Of a DNA stretch of 64,000 bases, positions 59,001 to 64,000 are shown one piece after another. Location: NCBI RefSeq assembly GCF_016786215.1, contig NZ_JADOBG010000020.1, forward strand, positions 62,001 through 126,000. Direction: 5' to 3'. Each line of letters opens with the position of its first letter. Position 1 is the stretch's first letter. A program made the translations under genes and the position numbers. This DNA comes from Legionella bononiensis. Lineage in GTDB: Bacteria > Pseudomonadota > Gammaproteobacteria > Legionellales > Legionellaceae. Under the pieces are notes generated by a model that was not told the origin of the DNA, did not search any database, and saw nothing but the letters and a program-made list of their open reading frames with translations.

Positions 59001-59542
59001 TTAACAGTCTTCTCATGGGTAAAACACCGCAGGGAAATAACCCCGATACTCCGGGTTTTCTGATTATTGGAACGCAAAATCCTGTAACTCTTTCAGGGCG
59101 ACGTGCTCCGAGTAATGCTTTATCCCGGCGAATCATTACGGAACAACTGCCGCTTTATTCAAAAGATGAAATGCTGGATATTTTAATGAAAGAGGGAGTG
59201 CAAGAGACCATTGCTCGCGATATGATCGAGGCATTTATGAAAAACAGACAGAGAGCAGAAAAAGAACAGCTTTCTCCTGGGCCAACCTTCAGAGATTTGT
59301 TACATCTCGGACAAGGTTCTGGTTATCAACATGTTAAAAAGCGTGAACGAGGGAATAATTGCATTGAACAGGTTGTAACAGACATGAAACATGCTCGGAC
59401 GTTCCTGGGTAGAAAACAAGCATCAAGCGTGAATTCAAATGGTGTGTCCAGTTCAAGCAGCAGTTTTTTTAACTCATCGAAACGTTCTGATAGAGGATAT
59501 GAGCGGAATGAGCATCTAATAAAACGGCTGAGGGGATTTTAA
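53072..59542 (+). CDS. Giant LRR / possible C58-like cysteine protease / AAA ATPase protein
   Basis: 2156 residues; no named homologue recognised. In order: a leucine-rich-repeat region at about 200-580 (LPNLQELSIRRL, APNLKRLTLGG, APNLETLNLINC); a papain-like candidate at about 640-830 with Cys659 (DGICNALTHLF), His794 (NFWHAICIRL) and Asn810 (YNPN), the His-to-acid spacing of 16 equalling that of YopT; helical and possibly degenerate AAA modules at about 1050-1180 and 1460-1500; an AAA module with Walker A SGLSGVGKT at about 1627; and a midasin/dynein-like (AAA_5) module with Walker A GEPGIGKSE at about 1901, Walker B VVVIDEINSS, sensor GTQNPVTLSGRR and an Arg-rich end. A Ser run (about 2125) precedes a basic tail. 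A GTG start four codons upstream is possible. It is a likely Dot/Icm substrate. Confidence 0.75.
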   Translation: MSIPGEFYCLLSQTKPAYTYAPTENLDINKLIQSKAPWILPASLAQKPKKLILSDWTAKNWSYSKMNVVQDALIDLVNQGFSLYIQQNGQINPLLIDGISNLIRPDIRAAIRPVSSGALITKATTQYRMSKDETFILDDYWIDRLIGSKEHNAPRTMNQSDYMGLNREEIIGLEKSLDQLNPPLQLLIQDELSDESIRGFERFKKSFPTISHLQRIRKMSEPSAQSSKEQWLELLSNGSFLQELVLPATQDTIKLDESGLMNLIYLDFDNYWIENLADLLASVPNLQELSIRRLDESSKLNTQELQLKFLKLNFSKLHFSQLYQLLSEQAQSIQFLSLANSRVIADDMIEESILLEAPQCLHLIEINLTESFLTIESLNLLLSRAPNLKRLTLGGGIFEEMESFIDFNEMNTDVLNRLESLCLLSLTWDDGTFNLLSNKLTHLKCLHLRNFKFNALPEQNECRMEHVEELIISGSEFEDDEDLKRLLQCFPNIKRLQFINNSYHGSNDLKFDVAACKKVKVVDLSDHFAFVGKQAVMDVVNTAPNLETLNLINCNNISVREWNKLSDKLPHLNVCWHWDDCDGDQDDEDYLLCSDDTPHQEHNLADYRDFEPTPEDFKFQFKGNSSSIDQNMIIEKLSQYFNLNQINTQYIPKIQDGICNALTHLFKKSSIDEWNDFIHRMKAWDGQLTTLNDELKNDFKMLWTAIKQYQFSQKRSAQYIGDNLAHFLSINSIHNSTYAAQLQIHDDDVDDWIASILTSDLMDESIQTSTESTMILNPRKIKLQDGCIVSNFWHAICIRLIAEDQWQVYNPNCKDGAKTVTTTELIHLIHTELGTLVSIEMEEESIVPEIHNPDQFIQGGGLFHLIHDMNSKAVADLIPVNYQFSAQALQGVLLNDLKGVPAWFSGLNSAHTLQFTYNLLEQLYRLFPADCSSMLQKSIQFLAPEQKQKCIVELTKSGPKTSTAIFDIMSCPAPSLPTELNKALIDILRNSSDIKYFEQVLKTWNKSSNPFDTLAEYCQHVLNPEAYQKHLVELDSTTSVQALRLALQRQCHFTNRPIYYIHSPDDLICSASFIQRDPNNYGILRKGPGGPLHDFLTADHGDQPPVLIINYEQFSAEDIVRFNALLDKKGFADGTPVPENVQIIGLNNTNKPDCYQGDDFYSRFNTKEQCPISAKKLIKSVPPLPTESEEEAAEGVVINLFNASDWKERLLGRWELDGTELKFQEGALSNLQDTRITIQNGPWDDEEFNLFWTEACYPGTRFFPGSTIPVPSTIQLNKKTGYALNDLKEWLQVQYLSDDCLNLGDLPHVLNPHRIADYFHNYRYEEGDHSLRKEMGLIEKAQNSTLDVTLTRSISLDDWARILTECQNYQVTLRVNPAPGSSFPDQFGFDFITSQLEQRNWHLADISRTEVIKTTDIDVTISMLTASQPDWHVIDVSELDVSDLLRRVDGQLNEELLQFEFHQRSSWLLAALAAGKNIILKGHCSKELEDHLASLLLQRMDHGVESGTLLLITEDSDSFHYVSKKVHEVSEQDKRTCLGEFPHELEPFIASESLSKLKAKTTYLQAFPECSKHDAPWSGMSCHTAEIKPLAALNPLTAKQEADEFTSARLSLVRRMLNAAPYVFLSGLSGVGKTKLVTKELVQEGEQLHQSIDAIKAWALDTSPGRKYLFLDEATLSCGNWSLFEGLFNNPPSIFYDGQYYPLSAEHKVIFAGNPVSYGDERRLATLFERHGNAVEFEPLPTAVLYEKILKPAFEQQYLNDNVVPQLSSVFLDVYRFMVNCSTTDVLITPRELEMMALLTNSYCQKNPSVDRLDVAAHYAFKIAINLVPKSKKELFIKEFNPKNPLPITVGDEPPEFLITQSRLVSQQLLEDVLDLREWRQTFAVNDVQRYGGLGGLTFEGEPGIGKSEQIKQTLLARGFKLMSINSVPAPGDKPMYLIPVSMSYTDKEALLLKAFHEGAVVVIDEINSSPMMEKLLNSLLMGKTPQGNNPDTPGFLIIGTQNPVTLSGRRAPSNALSRRIITEQLPLYSKDEMLDILMKEGVQETIARDMIEAFMKNRQRAEKEQLSPGPTFRDLLHLGQGSGYQHVKKRERGNNCIEQVVTDMKHARTFLGRKQASSVNSNGVSSSSSSFFNSSKRSDRGYERNEHLIKRLRGF

Positions 59543-59549
59543 ACGTGCG

Positions 59550-61109
59550 TCACATTTCAAATTCAGGCATTTTGCCTGAGAGATCATCTTTCGTTTTAGC
59601 AATAACGGGCTTCAATAAAAAAAGTAAAGGCAGCGCGCAGAGTACTAGCCACATCATAAAGCGAAAATCCTGTAAATAAGCTAAAGTAGCTGCCTGTCGT
59701 GTAACTTCAGCGTTCAGTGACGCTAATCCCTGAATGGTTTTTATATTCATTACTCCTAATTCGCCGGCATGTTTTAAGCTTTGGTTGAAGGGGGTAATGA
59801 AATTGGCAAATGCCGCATGATTGGCTTGAATATTTTGCGCTAATTTGGTCATGACGATTGAAATTCCAATACTGCTGCCTATATTTCGCAGTAAACTAAA
59901 TAATGGCGTGCCGTCATTGCGGTATTGTTCCGGTAACGTCGCAAAGGCCAGCGTTGATAAGGGAACAAAAATAAATCCTAGTCCAAATCCTTGTATTATG
60001 CCGGTGTAAACAATAGTGCTGGCGGATATGTCTGTAGTGAATAAAGTCATTAGCCATAATGAGTAGCTGGTTAGCATCAGGCCAAAAAAGATTTGATATC
60101 GGGAGTCCACTTTGCCAGACAATTTTCCTACAATCATCATAGCGACCATTGTTCCCATTCCTCTTGGCGCCATGACCATGCCTATGTCGATGATGGGATA
60201 ACCCATCAAGCTTTGTAAAAAGGGCGGAAGTAATGCCATAGTCGCAAGCAGAATAATGCCAATGATAAAAATGAAGATGAGCCCAACACTGAAATTACGA
60301 TCTTTGAACATCCCGGGATCAAGAAAAGGATTTTTAGACGTTAAAATGTGCGTTATGAATAAATAGAGGCACAACACAGCTAAAATACCTTCAATTACGA
60401 TTTCATTACTGTTTAACCAATCCAGCGACTGCCCTCTGTCCAGAAATAATTGTAATGAACCAATTGCAATAGCTAAAAAAGTAAAGCCCATCAAATCAAA
60501 ATGAGTACCACGAATTAATTTGTTTTCTTGAAGAAAGGTAGTTAACCCCAGCCATGCCAGTAAACCTATAGGCAGATTAATATAAAACACCCATCGCCAG
60601 TTATAATATTCAGTTAACCATCCACCCAGGGACGGGCCGAGTATGGGGCCCACCATGACGCCCATGCCCCAAATGGCCATGGCGGCACCGTGTTGTTCCG
60701 GAGGGTATGTATCTAATAATACCGACTGTGACATGGGAACCAGGCTGGCGCCAAAAGCGCCCTGGAGCAACCGAAATAACACAATTTGAGTCAGGCTCTG
60801 AGCTGCTCCGCACAGCATGGACGCAATGGTAAATCCTACTACTGCAAAGATAAAAATTCGTTTTCGACCAAATTTATTGCTTAAAAATCCGGTCAGAGGC
60901 ATAAAAATAGCAGCCGCTACTATATAGGAAGTGAGCACCCAGGAAATTTGTTCTTGAGTAGCGCCCATCCCCCCTTGCATGTGAGGTAAAGCAACATTCG
61001 CTATAGTTGTATCCAATGCTTGCATAATAGTAGCAAGCATTACGAACAAGGTAATAAACACTCTTCGTGACGGAGTATGTGATTGATATGTCTTTAAAAT
61101 ATTGGACAT
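59550..61109 (-). CDS. emrB: EmrB-type MFS multidrug exporter (DHA2, 14 helices)
   Basis: 519 residues with the DHA2 pattern: motif LDTTIANVALPHM in helix 1, SWVLTSYIVAAAIFMPLTGFLSNKFGRKR (helix 2 plus the GxxxDRxGRR-like loop), the antiporter motif C region WGMGVMVGPILGPSLGGWL and about 14 hydrophobic segments. It exports hydrophobic toxins across the inner membrane, coupled to EmrA and an outer-membrane channel. It starts ten bases after emrA and converges on the giant gene with a seven-base gap, where it holds that gene's terminator. Confidence 0.93.
   Translation of the reverse strand: MSNILKTYQSHTPSRRVFITLFVMLATIMQALDTTIANVALPHMQGGMGATQEQISWVLTSYIVAAAIFMPLTGFLSNKFGRKRIFIFAVVGFTIASMLCGAAQSLTQIVLFRLLQGAFGASLVPMSQSVLLDTYPPEQHGAAMAIWGMGVMVGPILGPSLGGWLTEYYNWRWVFYINLPIGLLAWLGLTTFLQENKLIRGTHFDLMGFTFLAIAIGSLQLFLDRGQSLDWLNSNEIVIEGILAVLCLYLFITHILTSKNPFLDPGMFKDRNFSVGLIFIFIIGIILLATMALLPPFLQSLMGYPIIDIGMVMAPRGMGTMVAMMIVGKLSGKVDSRYQIFFGLMLTSYSLWLMTLFTTDISASTIVYTGIIQGFGLGFIFVPLSTLAFATLPEQYRNDGTPLFSLLRNIGSSIGISIVMTKLAQNIQANHAAFANFITPFNQSLKHAGELGVMNIKTIQGLASLNAEVTRQAATLAYLQDFRFMMWLVLCALPLLFLLKPVIAKTKDDLSGKMPEFEM
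59563..59579 (+). terminator. Hairpin after the giant gene, inside the emrB 3' end
   Basis: TCAGGCA / TGCCTGA, a 7-bp perfect stem with a 3-base loop, 20 bases after the giant-gene stop. No T-run follows on the plus strand, so it is a weak candidate only. Confidence 0.35.
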
Positions 61110-61119
61110 AATTATTTGC

Positions 61120-62208
61120 TCAGGCTGATTTTTTCGTTGAAAGCGAGTTATCCTGGGTATCTATTTTTACCCATGAACTCAAACCAGAACGGAGTTGAGG
61201 GTTTTCTGGTGCTGCAACCAATTTAATACGGACAGCAACTCTTTGCGCCACCTTAACCCAGTTTCCCGTAGCATTCTGAGCTGGAATAATTGAAAATTCG
61301 GATCCAGTGGCAGGACTTATGCTTTCAACGATTCCCTTCCATTTTATCTTGGGATAGATGTCTACAGTTGCTGTAACCGATTGTCCTGGATGAATGTTCG
61401 TGAGCTCCTTTTCCGTGAAGTTTGCTTCGATCCATGGGCGGTCATTGGTGACCAGCGTCATAGTAATCGCTCCAGCGGAAATAAATTGACCCGGTTTTGG
61501 CGGGGAGTTGATGGTACCCGACATCGGAGCACGAATTTCGGTACGCAAGAGATCCAGCTTTGCTTGATCCAGTTCTGCTTTTGCCATCAGGAATGTTGGA
61601 TGTTTTTCAACCGGTTCATTAACACTGCCCGCAAGAGATTCGGCCAGTCGTTCCAGATCATGTTCCACGGTTATGACTTGTTGTGCCGCGATTTCAGCGC
61701 CTTCTTTCGCTTCATCAAGGCTTGACGCGGAAGTAAAATTCTTTGCAGCAAGATCTGATTGACGTCTTTGATTGCGTAAAGAAAAATTATATTTGGTTCG
61801 TGCTAAAGCGATCTCTGCCTGTTTTGCATGGTAGCCTGCTTTCAGAGCGAGAATATCTATTCGAACCTGGGCTAACCGGGATTCCGCCCTGGCTAATGCA
61901 ACTTTATAAGATGCAGGATCCAGACGATAGAGCAATTGATCTTTTACTACATGTTGGTTCTCACGAGTTAATGTCTCTTTAACCACTCCAGATACTTGTG
62001 CGCTGATTGGAATCTTATCTGCTTTGACGTAGGCATTTTCTGTTTCGACATAACGTCCACTCATGAAATATAAAACAAGGGCAATGAGTACAATTAAAGA
62101 AGGTACCAATACTAAAAGAATGAATCGTTTTGAATGAGCTTGTTCAACTGGTTCTCTTATTACTGGCAGGGCTGAGTCTTCTTTTTGAGTGTCTTGCAGT
62201 TCATTCAT
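61120..62208 (-). CDS. emrA: EmrA-type membrane fusion protein
   Basis: 362 residues. One N-terminal membrane helix (FILLVLVPSLIVLIALVLYF), a lipoyl-like domain (YVKADKIPISAQVSGVVKE), a long coiled-coil hairpin (about 95-200), the second lipoyl half (TEIRAPMSGTINSPPKPGQF) and the beta-barrel (WIEANFTEKELTNIHPGQ). It links EmrB to an outer-membrane channel. AAGGA lies nine bases before the ATG. First gene of emrAB; no EmrR-type regulator is adjacent in the window. Confidence 0.93.
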   Translation of the reverse strand: MNELQDTQKEDSALPVIREPVEQAHSKRFILLVLVPSLIVLIALVLYFMSGRYVETENAYVKADKIPISAQVSGVVKETLTRENQHVVKDQLLYRLDPASYKVALARAESRLAQVRIDILALKAGYHAKQAEIALARTKYNFSLRNQRRQSDLAAKNFTSASSLDEAKEGAEIAAQQVITVEHDLERLAESLAGSVNEPVEKHPTFLMAKAELDQAKLDLLRTEIRAPMSGTINSPPKPGQFISAGAITMTLVTNDRPWIEANFTEKELTNIHPGQSVTATVDIYPKIKWKGIVESISPATGSEFSIIPAQNATGNWVKVAQRVAVRIKLVAAPENPQLRSGLSSWVKIDTQDNSLSTKKSA

Positions 62209-62323
62209 TGTTAGTGATCCTTAATTTCACGCTAGTTCTATATCCTTGACTCACAGTAATCAACAGTTAAATCTATTTTGAATCTGAGGTATCATTTAGG
62301 GATTTTATAATAACAGGTTTTTT

Positions 62324-62977
62324 ATGCAATTCATTGATAAATTAAATACCCCTGGTGAGCATTCTTTACTCCTTGAAGGATTGGCAGGACAAATTGAAGC
62401 GGTATTAACAGTTCCGGAGACAATTAATTCTCATTATGTTGCATTTTTAGGACATCCTCATTCATTGCAGGGGGGAACTATGAATAATAAAGTAGTGACC
62501 ACTATGTCTCGGGTTTTTAAAGAATTAGGTATCCCTTCGCTACGTTTTAATTTCAGGGGAGTTGGTCAGTCTGCTGGCGCTTATAATGATGGCCTGGGTG
62601 AGAGTAAAGACATGCTTGAACTGGTCCAAATATGGCACAAAGAGCAACCTCAGATAAAGTTGATTTTTGCGGGTTTTTCTTTTGGATCGTATGTTTGTTA
62701 TCGAGCCGCAGCCCAATCGAGACCCAGTATATTAATCACGATTGCCCCTCCGGTTCATCATTATGATTATCGAGAATTTGATCCTCAGCCTGAGCCCTGG
62801 CTCATTGTGCAGGGCGATGTTGATGAGGTCGTTCCCAGTACTTTGGTACTTGATTTTGCCAAAGATTCTCATCCCATCCTTCCTGTGATTGAGTTTCCTG
62901 AAACGGGACATTTTTTTCACGGCAAATTAATGGATCTTAAAACGAAGTTGCTCGACTACCTCCGGGACAGGGTTTAA
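62324..62977 (+). CDS. Alpha/beta hydrolase (COG2945-like)
   Basis: 217 residues. It has FLGHPHSLQGGTMNNKVV at the oxyanion region, LRFNFRGVGQSAGAYNDGLGE, the nucleophile elbow FAGFSFGSYVC (Ser), the acid in WLIVQGDVDEVVP and the His in FPETGHFFHGKLMDL, all as in COG2945 hydrolases found beside zapE in other gammaproteobacteria. Substrate unknown. Its stop overlaps the zapE start (TAATG). Confidence 0.88.
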   Translation: MQFIDKLNTPGEHSLLLEGLAGQIEAVLTVPETINSHYVAFLGHPHSLQGGTMNNKVVTTMSRVFKELGIPSLRFNFRGVGQSAGAYNDGLGESKDMLELVQIWHKEQPQIKLIFAGFSFGSYVCYRAAAQSRPSILITIAPPVHHYDYREFDPQPEPWLIVQGDVDEVVPSTLVLDFAKDSHPILPVIEFPETGHFFHGKLMDLKTKLLDYLRDRV

Positions 62978-64000
62978 TGATCATGAATTTAATGAAGCAA
63001 TACGATGCCGCCATACAACGGGGTGAAATAGAGGATGATCTTAATCAGAGAGAGATTTTGGTTCATATGCAAAGGCTTGCAGATGAATTAATTCAGTATT
63101 CACAATCCTGGTTTCATTGGTTGCATAAAAAATCAATTAAGGGATTATATATCTACGGTCCGGTTGGGGTTGGAAAAACTTATTTGGTTGATTTGTTTTA
63201 TCAGTATATTGAGGAAGAGAAAAAGGCTCGTTTTCATTTTCACCATTTCATGCAACAAATTGATTATAAATTAAGGCAATTGCAGGGGCGAAAAGATCCT
63301 TTACGTCAAATTGCCAAAGAGATTGCCAAATCGACACGTTTATTATGTTTTGACGAGTTTCTGGTCCATGATGTTGCTTACGCAATGATTCTTGCAGAGT
63401 TGTTTCAAGCATTGAAAACTCATGGTGTTATCCTGGTGATTTCTTCTAATACCCGTCCCGATGATTTATATCTGGATGGAGTACATCGCGAGCGATTTTT
63501 ACCTGCGATAGAAATCATTAAAAATGACTGCGAAGTATTAAAACTCCCTGAAAAAAAAGATTATCGTATGGGACATCAGCCTTTGTTAGATGCTTATTTG
63601 TATCCGTTAAACGACCAAACTGAACGGGAGATGGAACAACAGTTTTTGTTATTGGCTAAGGATTTCGAGAGCAACGGGTCAGTACTCATACAGAGCAGGG
63701 AAATTCCTTATATTAAATACAGTCCGCAAACAATTTGGTTTTCTTTTGATGTCATTTGTAATTTACCGCGAAGTCAACTGGATTATTTGGAGCTGGCAGA
63801 TCGCTTTAACAATATCTTTGTGAGCGGTATTCCTTGTTTAACCGTGAATCATACGTTACAAACCATAATGTTCATACATTTTATTGACGTCATGTATGAT
63901 AGGGGTATAAATATTATTATTTCTGCTGAAGTTCCTGTAGAAGAACTTTATGTACAAGGCGAAATGAAGGACACTTTTAAGCGTACTTTAAGTCGATTGA
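62977..64000 (+). CDS. zapE: Cell-division ATPase ZapE (AFG1 family), 3' end cut off
   Basis: 341 residues are present and the frame is open to the window end, so only the last residues are missing (typical length about 370). Landmarks: ATG at 62977 or 62983; QYDAAIQRGEIEDDLNQREI; Walker A YIYGPVGVGKTYLVDLF; HFHHFMQQIDYKL; Walker B LLCFDEFLVHDVAYAMI; ISSNTRPDDLYLDGVHRERF; and a C-terminal TFKRTLSRL. ZapE binds and destabilises FtsZ polymers in E. coli. Confidence 0.93.
   Translation, partial: MIMNLMKQYDAAIQRGEIEDDLNQREILVHMQRLADELIQYSQSWFHWLHKKSIKGLYIYGPVGVGKTYLVDLFYQYIEEEKKARFHFHHFMQQIDYKLRQLQGRKDPLRQIAKEIAKSTRLLCFDEFLVHDVAYAMILAELFQALKTHGVILVISSNTRPDDLYLDGVHRERFLPAIEIIKNDCEVLKLPEKKDYRMGHQPLLDAYLYPLNDQTEREMEQQFLLLAKDFESNGSVLIQSREIPYIKYSPQTIWFSFDVICNLPRSQLDYLELADRFNNIFVSGIPCLTVNHTLQTIMFIHFIDVMYDRGINIIISAEVPVEELYVQGEMKDTFKRTLSRL

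Overview
This window comes from a Legionella species, probably not L. pneumophila. The evidence is two blocks of the Dot/Icm type IVB secretion system in the Legionella arrangement (icmX-icmW divergent from icmV-dotA, and dotD-dotC-dotB next to rsmD, ftsY/ftsE/ftsX and rpoH), together with eukaryote-like proteins typical of Dot/Icm effectors: an ankyrin-repeat protein, a U-box protein and a giant LRR/AAA protein. Non-coding DNA is AT-rich, as expected for this genus.

Layout. 0-2.5 kb: CysZ-like membrane protein, a YqjD/YqjE/YqjK-like envelope trio and a small membrane protein of unknown function. 2.6-5.2 kb: a heavy-metal P-type ATPase with two altered catalytic motifs. 5.6-11 kb: icmX, icmW / icmV, dotA, ending in a strong terminator. 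11-17.5 kb: a dienelactone hydrolase, then a tight four-gene minus-strand metabolic operon (DRE-TIM aldolase, alpha/beta hydrolase, an isopropylmalate-dehydrogenase/RraA fusion, a DUF6282-type hydrolase), and a frameshifted ATP-grasp gene. 17.7-25.7 kb: a UshA-like nucleotidase, a 30-bp-armed inverted repeat, dotB, dotC, dotD, rsmD and a catalytic/non-catalytic M16 peptidase pair. 25.8-29.3 kb: ftsY-ftsE-ftsX-rpoH.

29.1-45 kb is an accessory block. It is bounded by two diverged copies of one 1.2-kb segment (rpoH 3' end plus a convergent alpha/beta hydrolase). The copy joined to the real rpoH has lost its hydrolase to two in-frame stops. The distal copy has an intact hydrolase but only a stub of rpoH. 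Between them lie an RlpA-like lipoprotein, a secreted KatG, an IS6-like remnant, an HxlR regulator/SDR pair with GTAC half-sites between them, a short inverted-repeat element, a divergent SelO-like protein, a U-box coiled-coil protein, a methyltransferase and a protein made of two tandem Fe(II)/2-oxoglutarate oxygenase domains.

45-64 kb: ankyrin protein, a second dienelactone hydrolase with a stand-alone biotin carboxylase, a P-loop kinase-like gene joined to panC-panB, a 2156-residue protein combining leucine-rich repeats, a possible C58-like cysteine protease and AAA modules, an EmrAB efflux pair, a small hydrolase and the start of zapE, which runs off the end.

The best candidates for undescribed biology are the giant LRR/protease-like/AAA protein, the SelO-like + U-box + methyltransferase + double-oxygenase neighbourhood, and the fusion-enzyme operon set between the two Dot/Icm blocks. 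All assignments rest on motif reading; no database search was run. I saw no tRNA, rRNA or CRISPR array.
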